The position numbers and the translations under genes are program-made. From NCBI RefSeq assembly GCF_019195435.1, contig NZ_CP078069.1, forward strand, positions 1,922,001 through 1,986,000: 64,000 nucleotides of DNA, given 5' to 3'. Each line of letters opens with the position of its first letter. Position 1 is the stretch's first letter. This DNA comes from Comamonas sp. NLF-1-9. Its GTDB lineage: Bacteria; Pseudomonadota; Gammaproteobacteria; Burkholderiales; Burkholderiaceae_C. Below, one piece after another: positions 17,819 to 27,511 of this stretch. The notes under the pieces were generated by a model that ran no database searches, was not told the DNA's origin, and saw only the letters and a program-made list of their open reading frames with translations.

Positions 17819-19048
17819 TCAGAAGTTCCCCACGATGAAATCCTTGAAGCGGCCCAGGGCGGTCTTCATCGAGCCGTTCTTGGACGCCACCTTGAAGCCG
17901 CGCATGTGGGCGATGCGCCCCTCTTCAAGCAGGCCCATGACCGTGGCGGCGCGCGGCTGGGCGACCATGTCGGACAGTGCGTTGGCGTAGTGCGGCAAGC
18001 CGCGGCGCACGGGTTTGAGAAAGATGTCCTCGCCCAGCTCCACCATGCCCGGCATGACGCTGGAGCCGCCGGTGAGCACTATCCCCGAGGACAGCACCTC
18101 CTCAAAGCCCGAGTCGCGTATCACCTGCTGCACCAGCTGGAAGATCTCTTCCACGCGCGGCTCGATCACGCCCGCGAGCACCTGGCGCGTGAGCATGCGC
18201 GGGTCGCGGTCGCCCAGGCCCGGCACCTCCACCTGCGCCTCGGGGTCGGCCAGCAACTGCTTGGCGCAGCCGTGCTCGACCTTGATGTCCTCGGCGTCCT
18301 TGGTCGGGGTTCTGAGCGCCATCGCGATGTCGCTGGTGATCAGGTCGCCCGCGATCGGCAGCACGGCGGTGTGGCGGATCGCGCCGCCCGCGAAGATGGC
18401 GATGTCGGTCGTGCCCGCGCCGATGTCCACCACGGCTACGCCGAGCTCGCGCTCGTCGTCGGTCAGCACCGCCTGGCTGCTGGCCAGCGGGTTGAGCAAG
18501 AGCTGCTCGACCTCCAGCCCGCAGCGGCGCACGCACTTGATGATGTTCTCGGCCGCCGCCTGTGCGCCGGTGACGATGTGCACCTTGGCCTCCAGGCGGA
18601 TGCCGCTCATGCCTATCGGCTCCTTGACCTCGTTGCCGTCGATCACGAACTCCTGCGGCTCCACCAGCAGCAAGCGCTGGTCGCTGGAGATGTTCACCGC
18701 CTTGGCCGTCTCGACCACGCGCGCCACGTCGGCCTGGGAAACTTCCTTGTCCTTGATCGCCACCATGCCGGCGGAATTCAGCCCGCGGATGTGGTTGCCG
18801 GTGATGCCGGTGTAGACGCGCTGGATCTTGCAGTCTGCGATCAGCTCGGCCTCCTTGAGCGCCTGCTGGATGCTGTGCACCGTGGCCTCGATGTTCACCA
18901 CCGCGCCGCGCTTCAAACCGTTGCTCGGGGCCACGCCCAGGCCGGCCAGCTTGAGCCCGCCGCCCTCGAGCACCTCGGCCACGGCGACCATGATCTTGGC
19001 CGTGCCGATATCCAGGCCCACGATGACGTCTTTGCTGTCCCTTGGCAT
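17819..19048 (-). CDS. ftsA: Cell division protein FtsA
   Basis: Actin-like ATPase that tethers FtsZ filaments to the membrane and recruits later division proteins. The 409-residue protein begins near DVIVGLDIGTAKIMVAVAEV (phosphate 1 loop) and contains VDIGAGTTDIAIF (phosphate 2) and IVLTGGSSVMPGM (adenosine motif), with the 1C subdomain between. The C-terminal KTALGRFKDFIVGNF is the amphipathic membrane helix. The start lies 10 bp after the ftsQ stop. Confidence 0.97.
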   Translation of the reverse strand: MPRDSKDVIVGLDIGTAKIMVAVAEVLEGGGLKLAGLGVAPSNGLKRGAVVNIEATVHSIQQALKEAELIADCKIQRVYTGITGNHIRGLNSAGMVAIKDKEVSQADVARVVETAKAVNISSDQRLLLVEPQEFVIDGNEVKEPIGMSGIRLEAKVHIVTGAQAAAENIIKCVRRCGLEVEQLLLNPLASSQAVLTDDERELGVAVVDIGAGTTDIAIFAGGAIRHTAVLPIAGDLITSDIAMALRTPTKDAEDIKVEHGCAKQLLADPEAQVEVPGLGDRDPRMLTRQVLAGVIEPRVEEIFQLVQQVIRDSGFEEVLSSGIVLTGGSSVMPGMVELGEDIFLKPVRRGLPHYANALSDMVAQPRAATVMGLLEEGRIAHMRGFKVASKNGSMKTALGRFKDFIVGNF

Positions 19049-19057
19049 CTGCTCTTC

Positions 19058-19882
19058 CTAGCCTCTGTGGTTTTTCGGTGCGGCGCGCGGCGCGGCCGGC
19101 GCGGGGTGTGCGTCGCCGCTGAGGGTGCTCACACCCTTGAGGCGCAGCGCATAGCCGTTGGGGTAGCGCAGGTCGGCGTACTGCAGCTGCGCCAGGCTGC
19201 GCTGCTGGCCGTGCGCCACCTGGGCGAGCGTTGCCGCCAGGCGCCGCACGCGCGCGAGCAGCAGCGGCGCCTCGCCACTGCCCAGCTCCAGCGCCGCGCC
19301 GCTGTCCAGTTGCACATGCCAGCTGCCGTGCGCGCTCAGCGCCAGCGTCTGCACCCGCGAATCCAGCGGCGCCAGCGCCGGCGTGAGCTGGCGCAGCATG
19401 GCCAGCATGGGCGCGGCCTGCTCCTTCGGGCCGACGAGGCGCACCAGCGCCTCTTCCTCCACGGCCGAAGCGTCGGCATGAAACACCTCGCCCTCGGGGT
19501 TGACCAAGGCCTCGGCGCCCTCTTCGCCCCACAGCGCCGCGGCCTGCTGCTCTTGCACGCGCACCTGCAGCGCGTGCGGAAAGATGCGCTGCACCTGCAC
19601 GCTCTTGACCCAGGGCACTTGCTCGAAGGCGCGGCGCACGCGCTGCAGATCGACGGTGAAGAAGTTGCCCGCCAGCGCCGGCGCCACCTGGCGGCGCAGC
19701 AGCGCCGCATCCACGCGCGTGAGTTCGCCGCCCACGCTTACCCGCGTGAGTGCAAACAGCGGCAGCCGCGCGGCCCAGCTGCCCAGCGCCCACAGCAGCG
19801 CGGCGGCGCAGCCCAGCAGCAGCAGGCCCGCGGTCCAGTTCATCAGGCGCACATCCAGCGGCAGGGGGCTCGCGGGGTTCAT
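19058..19882 (-). CDS. ftsQ: Cell division protein FtsQ
   Basis: Bitopic membrane protein that links early and late divisome parts and pairs with FtsB/FtsL. The 274-residue product has a short cytoplasmic N-terminus, one membrane span ([20 protein letters not shown]), a POTRA domain ([21 protein letters not shown] to [12 protein letters not shown]) and the beta domain. The ATG at 19882 overlaps the ddlB stop (ATGA); starting further upstream would only add a stretch antisense-like in composition. The C-terminus ends with an Ala/Pro-rich tail of about 25 residues. Confidence 0.93.
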   Translation of the reverse strand: MNPASPLPLDVRLMNWTAGLLLLGCAAALLWALGSWAARLPLFALTRVSVGGELTRVDAALLRRQVAPALAGNFFTVDLQRVRRAFEQVPWVKSVQVQRIFPHALQVRVQEQQAAALWGEEGAEALVNPEGEVFHADASAVEEEALVRLVGPKEQAAPMLAMLRQLTPALAPLDSRVQTLALSAHGSWHVQLDSGAALELGSGEAPLLLARVRRLAATLAQVAHGQQRSLAQLQYADLRYPNGYALRLKGVSTLSGDAHPAPAAPRAAPKNHRG

Positions 19883-20859
19883 GCCTTCACCTCCCTGCCC
19901 TGCCAGGCGTCGAGCGACGCGCCGGCCAGAATCTGCAGGCACAGCGCTTCATAGCTCAGGCCGCTGGCGCGCGCCGCCATGGGCACGAGCGAATGGCCGG
20001 TCATGCCTGGCGAGGTATTGATCTCCAGCAGAAACGGCTGGCGATCGGCGGCGCGCACCATGATGTCGGCACGCGCCCAGCCGCGGCAGGCAAGCGTGCG
20101 GTAGGCCGCGAGCGAGAGCGCGCGCAAGGCCTGCTCCTCGTGCTCGGGCAGGCCGCTGGGGCAGTCGTAGCGCACCACGTCGGTGTAGTACTTGTTCTGG
20201 AAGTCGTAATTGCCGCCCGGCGCGACGATGCGAATGATGGGCAGCGCCTGCGCACCTGCGCCCTGGCCGAGCAGCGCGCAAGTGGTTTCCTCGCCGGCGA
20301 TGAATTGCTCGCACAACACCTCGCTGTCGTGGCTTGCGGCGAGCAGGTAGGCGGCCTCGCACTGCTCGGCGCGCAGCACCTTGGTCAGGCCGAGCGTAGA
20401 GCCCTCGCGCACCGGCTTGACGATCATGGGGCTGCCCAGCTCGGCAAAGGCCTGGGCGCATTGCGCCGCCGAGTCCACCAGCCGCCAGTCGGGCGTGGGC
20501 AGGCCCTCGGCGCGCCAGATGCGCTTGGTCATGGTCTTGTCCATGGCGATGCTCGACGCCATCACGCCCGCTCCGGTGTAGGGGATGCCGAGCAGCTCGA
20601 GCGCGCCCTGCACCGTGCCGTCCTCGCCGTGGCGCCCGTGCAGCGCGATGAAGCAGCGCGCATAGCCTTCGCGCTGCAGCTCGCACAGCGCGCGCGCCGC
20701 AGGGTCGAAGGCGTGCGCGTCGACACCGCGCGCGCGCAGCGCCTGCAGCACGCCCTGCCCGGAGAGCAGAGAGATCTCGCGCTCGGCCGAGTCACCGCCC
20801 ATGAGCACCGCCACCTTGCCCAGCGCCGCCACGTCCATTTTTGGGTCAAATTGGCTCAT
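19879..20859 (-). CDS. ddlB: D-alanine--D-alanine ligase
   Basis: ATP-grasp ligase making D-Ala-D-Ala for MurF. The 326-residue enzyme shows [19 protein letters not shown] at the N-terminus, [20 protein letters not shown] in the first domain, the ATP-grasp lysines in [16 protein letters not shown], and the C-terminal [15 protein letters not shown] loop with Mg ligands. The ATG at 20859 overlaps the murC stop by 4 bp and the stop overlaps ftsQ by 4 bp, so it is translationally coupled on both sides. Confidence 0.97.
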   Translation of the reverse strand: MSQFDPKMDVAALGKVAVLMGGDSAEREISLLSGQGVLQALRARGVDAHAFDPAARALCELQREGYARCFIALHGRHGEDGTVQGALELLGIPYTGAGVMASSIAMDKTMTKRIWRAEGLPTPDWRLVDSAAQCAQAFAELGSPMIVKPVREGSTLGLTKVLRAEQCEAAYLLAASHDSEVLCEQFIAGEETTCALLGQGAGAQALPIIRIVAPGGNYDFQNKYYTDVVRYDCPSGLPEHEEQALRALSLAAYRTLACRGWARADIMVRAADRQPFLLEINTSPGMTGHSLVPMAARASGLSYEALCLQILAGASLDAWQGREVKA

Positions 20860-22289
20860 GGCGCCCGTCCCTCCTGCGCTGGAAGCTCTGTTTTTTGCAG
20901 CATCTGCGCGGTGCGGGCGGCCGCCGTGCCTATGGAGCCCGCGCCCATGCACAGCAGCACGTCGCCGCCGCGCGCCAGGCGCGCGATCTGCGCCGGCAGC
21001 TCGGCCACGTCTTCGATGAACACCGGCTCGACCTTGCCGGCGACGCGCAGCGCCCGCGCCAGCGAGCGGCCGTCGGCCAGCGCGATCGGCTCCTCGCCGG
21101 CGGCATAGACCTCGGTGAGCAGCACCGCGTCGGTGCGGCCCAGCACTTGTACGAAGTCCTCGAAACAGTCGCGCGTGCGGGTGTAGCGGTGCGGCTGAAA
21201 GGCCACCACCAGGCGCCGCCCCGGGAAGGCGCCGCGCGCCGCGGCTATGGTCGCGGCCATCTCCACCGGATGGTGGCCGTAGTCCTCGATCAGCGTGAAT
21301 CGCCCGCCGCCCGCGGCCGGCAGCTCGCCGTGGCTCTGAAAACGCCTGCCCACGCCGGTGAAGCTGGCCAGGGCTTGCAGGATGGCGGCGTCGGGCACGC
21401 TCAGCTCTGTGGCCACCGCGATCGCGGCCAGGGCGTTGCGCACGTTGTGCTCGCCCGCCAGGTTCAGCACCACCTGCAGGTCGGGCAGCGTCACGCCATT
21501 GCGTCGCTGCACCTTGAAGTGCATCTGCGTGCCCACGGCGCGCACGTCCAGCGCGCGCACCTCGGCGTCTTCACCCAGGCCGTAGCGCGTGATCGGGCAG
21601 GTCAGGCGCGGCGCGATCTCGCGCACCGCCGGGTCGTCCACGCAGAGCACCGCCGTGCCGTAAAACGGCATGCGGTGCAGAAAGTCGACGAAGGCCTGCT
21701 TGAGCCGGCCAAAATCGTGGCCGTAGGTGTCCATGTGGTCGGCGTCGATGTTGGTGACCACGGCCATCACCGGCAGGAGCTTGAGGAAAGACGCATCCGA
21801 CTCGTCGGCCTCCACCACGATGTATTCGCCCTTGCCCAGGCGGGCGTTGCTGCCCGCGCTGTTCAGCCGCCCGCCGATCACGTAAGTGGGATCGAGCCCG
21901 CCCTGGGCGAGCACGCTGGCCACCAGGCTCGTCGTCGTGGTCTTGCCGTGGGTGCCGGCAATCGCGATGCCCTGGCGCAGACGCATCAGCTCGGCCAGCA
22001 TGACCGCGCGCGGCACCACAGGTATCTTGCGCGCACGCGCCGCCAGCACCTCGGGGTTGTCGCCGTGCACCGCGGTGGAGGTGACCACCGCGTCGGCCCC
22101 GGCCACGTGCGCGGCCGCGTGGCCGACGTGGGTCTGCACGCCCAGCTGCTGCAGGCGCCGGAGCGTGGCGCTGTCGCTCTGGTCCGAGCCCGAGACCGTA
22201 TAGCCCAGGTTGTGCAGCACTTCGGCGATGCCGCACATGCCCGAGCCGCCCACGCCGACGAAGTGGATGTGGTGGATGACGTGCTTCAT
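20856..22289 (-). CDS. murC: UDP-N-acetylmuramate--L-alanine ligase MurC
   Basis: First amino-acid ligase of the peptidoglycan stem peptide, cytoplasmic. The 477-residue protein has the UDP-binding Rossmann start [18 protein letters not shown], the ATP loop GTHGKTT at 112-118, [10 protein letters not shown], and [13 protein letters not shown] in the C-terminal domain. Overlaps of 4 bp join it to murG and ddlB. Confidence 0.98.
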   Translation of the reverse strand: MKHVIHHIHFVGVGGSGMCGIAEVLHNLGYTVSGSDQSDSATLRRLQQLGVQTHVGHAAAHVAGADAVVTSTAVHGDNPEVLAARARKIPVVPRAVMLAELMRLRQGIAIAGTHGKTTTTSLVASVLAQGGLDPTYVIGGRLNSAGSNARLGKGEYIVVEADESDASFLKLLPVMAVVTNIDADHMDTYGHDFGRLKQAFVDFLHRMPFYGTAVLCVDDPAVREIAPRLTCPITRYGLGEDAEVRALDVRAVGTQMHFKVQRRNGVTLPDLQVVLNLAGEHNVRNALAAIAVATELSVPDAAILQALASFTGVGRRFQSHGELPAAGGGRFTLIEDYGHHPVEMAATIAAARGAFPGRRLVVAFQPHRYTRTRDCFEDFVQVLGRTDAVLLTEVYAAGEEPIALADGRSLARALRVAGKVEPVFIEDVAELPAQIARLARGGDVLLCMGAGSIGTAAARTAQMLQKTELPAQEGRAP

Positions 22290-23353
22290 GCCGCCAGCTC
22301 CTCACAGGCGGCAGTCATCTCGCGCACGGCCTGAATCTTTTGCATCTTTTTGGCCTCCAGCGCTTTCTGCACAAGCGCTGGGCGCTCCCATTTTTCAATC
22401 ATTTCGGCCAGTCCCTCGGGTGTAAGGTCGGCCTGCTGCACCAGCCAGGCCGCACCCGCATCCACCAGAAAGCGCGCATTGGCGCTCTGGTGATCGTCCA
22501 CCGCGAACGGAAAGGGCACGAAGAGCGCGGCGCAGCCCACGGCGGCGATCTCGGTGACGGTGCTGGCGCCGGCGCGGCAGATCACCACGTCGGCATCGGC
22601 AAGGGCTTGGGCCATGTCCTCGATGAAGGGCAGCAGGCGGCCTTGCACGCCTGCGGCGTCGTAGCTGGCGCGCAAGGCGTCGAGTTGCTTTTCGCCGCTT
22701 TGATGGGTTACGAGGGGGCGGCGCTCGGGCGCAATCAATGCCAGTGCCTGGGGCAGCACCTCATTGAGTGCGCGCGCACCCAGGCTGCCGCCGACCACCA
22801 GCAGCTTGAGCGGACCGCTGCGCCCGGCAAAGCGATCCTGCGGCCCCGGCTGCCCGGTGAAGGCGGCGCGCAGCGGGTTGCCCACCCAATGGCCCTTGCG
22901 CAACGCGCCGGGGAAGGCGGTGAAGATGCGCTCGGCCACGCCCGCCAGCACCTTGTTGGCCAGGCCAGCGACGGAATTCTGTTCGTGCAGCACCAGAGGC
23001 TTGCCCGCCAGCACCGCCATCATGCCGCCCGGAAAGCTCACATAGCCGCCAAAGCCGACCACCACGTCGGGCTGCACGCGCCGCACCACGGCGAGCGACT
23101 GCCAGAAGGCCTTGAGCAGCCGCAGCGGCAGCAAGGCGAAGGGCAGCAGGCCCTTGCCGCGCACGCCGGAGAAGTCGATGGTCTCGAGCACAAAACCCTC
23201 GGACGGCACGATGCGCGACTCCATGCTGCCCGGCGTACCCAGCCAGTGCACGCGCCAGCCGCGCGCGCGCAGCTCCTGCGCGAGCGCAAGGCCCGGGAAG
23301 ATGTGCCCGCCGGTGCCGCCGGCCATGATGAGAGCAGTCCGGGGCTGGCTCAT
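22286..23353 (-). CDS. murG: Lipid II-forming N-acetylglucosaminyltransferase MurG
   Basis: Membrane-associated GT-B glycosyltransferase converting lipid I to lipid II. The 355-residue protein starts with the glycine loop [17 protein letters not shown]; other signature parts are [25 protein letters not shown] and [19 protein letters not shown]. The last ~35 residues ([16 protein letters not shown]) are encoded by DNA resembling the short dispersed repeats found elsewhere here (22344-22380), apparently captured in frame. Joined to ftsW and murC by 4-bp overlaps. Confidence 0.97.
   Translation of the reverse strand: MSQPRTALIMAGGTGGHIFPGLALAQELRARGWRVHWLGTPGSMESRIVPSEGFVLETIDFSGVRGKGLLPFALLPLRLLKAFWQSLAVVRRVQPDVVVGFGGYVSFPGGMMAVLAGKPLVLHEQNSVAGLANKVLAGVAERIFTAFPGALRKGHWVGNPLRAAFTGQPGPQDRFAGRSGPLKLLVVGGSLGARALNEVLPQALALIAPERRPLVTHQSGEKQLDALRASYDAAGVQGRLLPFIEDMAQALADADVVICRAGASTVTEIAAVGCAALFVPFPFAVDDHQSANARFLVDAGAAWLVQQADLTPEGLAEMIEKWERPALVQKALEAKKMQKIQAVREMTAACEELAA
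22344..22380 (-). repeat. Repeat-like segment inside the 3' end of murG
   Basis: On the minus strand AGCGCTTGTGC is followed by AAGCGCTGGAGGCC and AAAAAG. This is the same arm-spacer-arm-GGCC-A/T arrangement as the intergenic copy at 52986-53032, but translated in frame as part of MurG. Confidence 0.4.
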
Positions 23354-24624
23354 GCGCGGCCTCCTCTCATCAGCGACTTATTCTCGTAATCCACCCTGAG
23401 CACCACGGCCAGCGCCACCAGGTTCATCAGGATGGCCGAGCCGCCATAGCTCATCAGCGGCAGCGTCAAGCCCTTGGTCGGCAGCGCGCCCAGGTTCACG
23501 CCCACGTTGATGAAGGCCTGAAAGCCTATCCACACGGCCACGCCCTCGGCCACCAGGCCGGAGAAGACGCGGTCCAGCGCGATCGCCTGGCGGCCGATCA
23601 GCATGATGCGTCGCGTGAGCCAGAGGAAGGCGACGATGAGCGTGAGCACGCCGATGAGGCCCAGCTCTTCGCCGATGACCGCGAGCAGGAAGTCGGTGTG
23701 CGCCTCGGGCAGCCAGCTGAGTTTCTCCACGCTCGCGCCCAGGCCGACACCAAAAACCTCGCCGCGGCCAATCGCGATCAGCGCGTGCGAGAGCTGGTAG
23801 CCCTTGCCCAGCGCATGGTCCTCGCTGAAGGGGTCGAGGTAGGCAAAGATGCGCTCGCGCCGCCAGGGAGAAGACCAGATCATCAGCGCGAAGGCCGCCA
23901 CCAGAATCAGCGCGATCAGGAAGAACATGCGCGCATTCACTCCGCCCAGGAACAGGATGCCCATGGCGATGACCGCGATCACCATGAAGGCGCCCATGTC
24001 CGGCTCGGCCAGCAGCAGGCCGCCGACGATGGCCACGGCCGCGGCCATGGGCAGCACGGCGCGAAAGAAGCGCTCCTTGACCTCCAGGCGCCGCACCATG
24101 TAGCCGGCCGCATAAATCAGCACCGCAAACTTGGCCAGCTCCGAGGGCTGGAAGTTCATCACCCCGAGGCTGAGCCAGCGCCGCGCGCCATTGACCATCA
24201 CGCCCACATGCGGAATCAGCACCACGACCAGGCTGGCGATCGACGCGATGAACAGCCAGGGTGCAATGCGCTCCCAGGCGTCCATCGACACCTGGAAGGC
24301 GAGCAGCGCCGCCACAAAACCGACGGCAATGGCCGACAGGTGACGCAGCACGAAGGTCGTGGCGCTCACGTGGCCAAAGCGCGGGTTGTCCTGCATCGCG
24401 ATCGAGGCGGAATAGACCATGACCACGCTGAAGGCCAGCAGCAGCACCACCACCCAGAGCAGCGACTCGTCAAAGCCCAGCACGCGCGCCGGCACCGCGG
24501 CGGTGCGGCGCAGCTCCATGCCGCCGATGCGCACCGGCAACTGGTCCACGCTTTCGCGCTGCTCACCGGAGCGTCGGCCCAGCCAACGCTGCCACAGCCT
24601 GGGCTTGAACGTGGCCGCCGTCAT
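23350..24624 (-). CDS. ftsW: Septal peptidoglycan glycosyltransferase FtsW
   Basis: SEDS-family membrane glycosyltransferase that polymerises lipid II at the septum with FtsI. The 424-residue protein has about ten membrane spans; signature loops are [21 protein letters not shown] with the catalytic region, [28 protein letters not shown] and [15 protein letters not shown]. The ATG at 24624 overlaps the murD stop (ATGA). A cytoplasmic N-terminal tail of about 50 residues precedes the first span. Confidence 0.97.
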   Translation of the reverse strand: MTAATFKPRLWQRWLGRRSGEQRESVDQLPVRIGGMELRRTAAVPARVLGFDESLLWVVVLLLAFSVVMVYSASIAMQDNPRFGHVSATTFVLRHLSAIAVGFVAALLAFQVSMDAWERIAPWLFIASIASLVVVLIPHVGVMVNGARRWLSLGVMNFQPSELAKFAVLIYAAGYMVRRLEVKERFFRAVLPMAAAVAIVGGLLLAEPDMGAFMVIAVIAMGILFLGGVNARMFFLIALILVAAFALMIWSSPWRRERIFAYLDPFSEDHALGKGYQLSHALIAIGRGEVFGVGLGASVEKLSWLPEAHTDFLLAVIGEELGLIGVLTLIVAFLWLTRRIMLIGRQAIALDRVFSGLVAEGVAVWIGFQAFINVGVNLGALPTKGLTLPLMSYGGSAILMNLVALAVVLRVDYENKSLMRGGRA

Positions 24625-26336
24625 GCGCCGCCCCCTGCCGCGGCCAGGCCACCGGCCTGGGCCAGCTCCTGCACCGCCGCCACGAAGACGCGGGCGCGGT
24701 GCCTGTAGTCTTCGAACATGTCCAGACTTGCGCAAGCGGGCGAGAGCAGCACCGCATCGCCCGAGTGCGCCGCGCGGGCCGCCTGCACCACCGCCTGCTC
24801 CAGCGTGGCGGCTTCGATCAGCGGCACACCACAAGAAGCCAGCGCCTGGGCGACGCGCGGGCCGTCGCGCCCGATCAGCACCACCGCGCGCGCATGGCGC
24901 GCCACGGGCGGGGCCAGCGGCGAGAAGTCCTGACCTTTGCCGTCGCCGCCCAGAATCACCACCAGGCGGCGATCGGCCCCGAGGCCGGCGAGCGCTGCCA
25001 CCGTGGCGCCCACGTTGGTGCCCTTGCTGTCGTCGAAATACTCCACCCCGTCGACCACCGCGACCGATTCCACCCGGTGCGGCTCGCCGCGGTAGGCGCG
25101 CAGCGCCTGCAGCAGCGGCCCCAGCGGGCAGCCCGCGGCCTGGGCCAGGGCCAGCGCCGCCAGCGCGTTGCTGGCGTTGTGCCGGCCGTGGATGCGCAGC
25201 GCGTCGACGGGCATGAGGCGCTGCAGACTCAGGGCTTGCGCGCCGGCATCGCGACGGCCTGCATCTTCCCCGTTCAGTGCATGCACCAGCCAGAGCATGC
25301 CGCTGGCGCTTTCCATGCCGAAGTCGCCCGGCGCGCGCGGCAGGTCGGTGCCAAAGCTCACATGCGGGCGCTGCCAGGGTTTGCGCAGCTTGACCGGCAC
25401 CGGCGCGGGCAGCATCTGCATCACCAGCGGGTCGTCGCGGTTGAGCACCATCAGCGCCTGGGTGCCGAAGATGCGCGCCTTGGCTTCGGCATAGGCCTGC
25501 ATGCTGGCGTGCCAGTCCAGATGGTCCTGGCTCAGGTTGAGCACCGTGGCGGCGGTCGGCTCAAAGCCCTGCACGCCATCGAGCTGGAAGCTCGACAGCT
25601 CCAGCACCCAGACCTCGGGCAGGCTCGCGGCGCGCAGGTGCTGCTGCAGGGTGTCGAGCAGGCTCGGGCCGATGTTGCCTGCCACCGCCACGCTGCGCCC
25701 GGCCTGGGCCACCAGCTTGCCGGTGAGCGCGGTCACCGTGGTCTTGCCGTTGGTGCCGGTCACCGCCAGCACGGCAGGCGCATAGCCGAACCGGGCATTG
25801 AGCAGGCGCAGCGCGTCGGCGTACAAATCGAGCTCACCGGCCACGCGGGCGCCCGCTTCCCGCGCCGCTCGGGTGAGTTCCGCGATCTCCGCCGGGCGCA
25901 AGCCGGGCGAGCGCGCCAGCACGGTGATGCCTTGCACCAGCGCCGGCGTGAAAGCGCCGCCGGTGAAGGGAACCTGGGGCAACTCGGCCTGCAGCTCGGC
26001 CAGGTGCGGCGGCGCGGCGCGCGTGTCGGCCACCGCCACCTGGGCGCCGCGCGCGGCGCACCAGCGCGCCATCGCAAGGCCCGACTCGCCCAGCCCCAGT
26101 ACCAGCACGCGCTGGCCGGCCAGCGGCTGCCAGTCGTCGCCCACGGTGATGGGCTCTGCCTGAATGGCGGGCGCGGCCGCGGCAAGCCCTGGCTCGGCGG
26201 AGGGCGCCGGTTCGGGCGCGGCACCGCCTTGCTGCACCTGGTCAAACAGGCGCGCCACGAACTCGGCCGCCTCGGCCGCCCTGGAAGGCGGCGCGTCGGC
26301 CAGCGCCGGGTTGACGGGGTGCAGTGGCTCGTTCAT
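24621..26336 (-). CDS. murD: UDP-N-acetylmuramoylalanine--D-glutamate ligase MurD
   Basis: Adds D-glutamate to UDP-MurNAc-L-Ala. The enzyme core is clear: [17 protein letters not shown] (UDP domain), ATP loop GTNGKTT at 194-200, [22 protein letters not shown] and [17 protein letters not shown]. At 571 residues it is much longer than E. coli MurD (438). About 70 residues rich in Ala/Pro/Glu precede the Rossmann fold, and the rest of the excess is spread over loops. The ATG at 26336 overlaps mraY by 4 bp, which supports the extended N-terminus being translated. Confidence 0.96.
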   Translation of the reverse strand: MNEPLHPVNPALADAPPSRAAEAAEFVARLFDQVQQGGAAPEPAPSAEPGLAAAAPAIQAEPITVGDDWQPLAGQRVLVLGLGESGLAMARWCAARGAQVAVADTRAAPPHLAELQAELPQVPFTGGAFTPALVQGITVLARSPGLRPAEIAELTRAAREAGARVAGELDLYADALRLLNARFGYAPAVLAVTGTNGKTTVTALTGKLVAQAGRSVAVAGNIGPSLLDTLQQHLRAASLPEVWVLELSSFQLDGVQGFEPTAATVLNLSQDHLDWHASMQAYAEAKARIFGTQALMVLNRDDPLVMQMLPAPVPVKLRKPWQRPHVSFGTDLPRAPGDFGMESASGMLWLVHALNGEDAGRRDAGAQALSLQRLMPVDALRIHGRHNASNALAALALAQAAGCPLGPLLQALRAYRGEPHRVESVAVVDGVEYFDDSKGTNVGATVAALAGLGADRRLVVILGGDGKGQDFSPLAPPVARHARAVVLIGRDGPRVAQALASCGVPLIEAATLEQAVVQAARAAHSGDAVLLSPACASLDMFEDYRHRARVFVAAVQELAQAGGLAAAGGGA

Positions 26337-27511
26337 CGCAGTTTCAGCGTGGCCAGACCCACGAGGCACAGCAGCATGGTGATGATCCAGAAACGCACGA
26401 CGACCTGCGTCTCCTTCCAGCCGCTCTTTTCAAAATGATGGTGCAGCGGCGCCATCTTCAGAATGCGCCGCCCCTGGCCATAGCGGCGCTTGGTGTACTT
26501 GAACCAGGTGACCTGCGCCATCACCGAGATGGCTTCGACGACGAAGATGCCGCCCATGATCGCGAGCACGATCTCCTGGCGCACGATGACCGCGATGGTG
26601 CCCAGCGCCCCGCCCAGCGCCAGCGCCCCCACGTCGCCCATGAAGATCTGCGCCGGATGGGTGTTGAACCACAGGAAGGCCAGGCCGGCCCCCGCCATGG
26701 CCGCGCAGAACACCAGCAGCTCGCCCGAACCCGGAATGTGCGGAAACAGCAGGTAGCGCGCATAGACCGCGTTGCCGGTCACGTAGGCAAAGATGCCCAG
26801 GGCCGAGCCGACCATGATCACCGGCATGATGGCCAGGCCGTCCAGCCCGTCGGTGAGGTTGACCGCATTGCTCGCCCCCACGATCACCAGGTAGGTGAGA
26901 ACGACGAAGCCCAGCACGCCCAGCGGATAACTCACCTCCTTGAAGAAGGGCACGAGCAGCCCCGCCTTGGGCGGAAGATCCAGCGAGAAACCCGACTGCA
27001 CCCAGGTGAGGACGAGCTCGAACACGCGCGCGTTGGAATCGCCCGAGATACTGAACACCAGATAGAGCGCAGCAAACAGGCCGATAAGCGACTGCAGCAG
27101 GTATTTCTTCCCCGAGCGCATGCCTTCGGGGTCTTTGTTGACCACCTTGCGCCAGTCGTCCACCCAGCCAATCGCGCCCATGCCCAGGGTGACCGCCAGC
27201 ACGATCCAGACGAAGCGGTTGGACAGATCGAACCACAAGAGCGTGGAAACCGTGATGCCCAGCAGGATCAGCACCCCGCCCATCGTGGGCGTGCCGCTCT
27301 TGACCAGGTGCGTCTGCATGGCGTAGCCACGCACCGGCTGACCGATCTTGAGCGCGGTGAGCATGCGTATCACGCGCGGGCCGGCGACCAGGCCAATCAG
27401 CAGCGCCGTCACTGCCGCCAGCAGCGCGCGCAGCGTCAGGTACTGGAACACGCGCAGGAAGCCGAACTCGGGCGACAGCCCCTGCAGCCACTGGCTGAGC
27501 CACAGGATCAT
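26333..27511 (-). CDS. mraY: Phospho-MurNAc-pentapeptide transferase MraY
   Basis: Integral membrane enzyme forming lipid I from UDP-MurNAc-pentapeptide and undecaprenyl phosphate. The 392-residue protein has ten predicted spans. Catalytic motifs are [22 protein letters not shown] and [15 protein letters not shown], and the cytoplasmic loop [12 protein letters not shown] carries the histidine triad. The ATG at 27511 overlaps the murF stop by 4 bp and matches the usual N-terminus ([11 protein letters not shown]). Confidence 0.98.
   Translation of the reverse strand: MILWLSQWLQGLSPEFGFLRVFQYLTLRALLAAVTALLIGLVAGPRVIRMLTALKIGQPVRGYAMQTHLVKSGTPTMGGVLILLGITVSTLLWFDLSNRFVWIVLAVTLGMGAIGWVDDWRKVVNKDPEGMRSGKKYLLQSLIGLFAALYLVFSISGDSNARVFELVLTWVQSGFSLDLPPKAGLLVPFFKEVSYPLGVLGFVVLTYLVIVGASNAVNLTDGLDGLAIMPVIMVGSALGIFAYVTGNAVYARYLLFPHIPGSGELLVFCAAMAGAGLAFLWFNTHPAQIFMGDVGALALGGALGTIAVIVRQEIVLAIMGGIFVVEAISVMAQVTWFKYTKRRYGQGRRILKMAPLHHHFEKSGWKETQVVVRFWIITMLLCLVGLATLKLR

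Noticed and set aside
17684..19954. 756-codon open frame antisense to ftsQ and ftsA
   Set aside because: His/Arg/Ala-rich shadow covering two confirmed genes.
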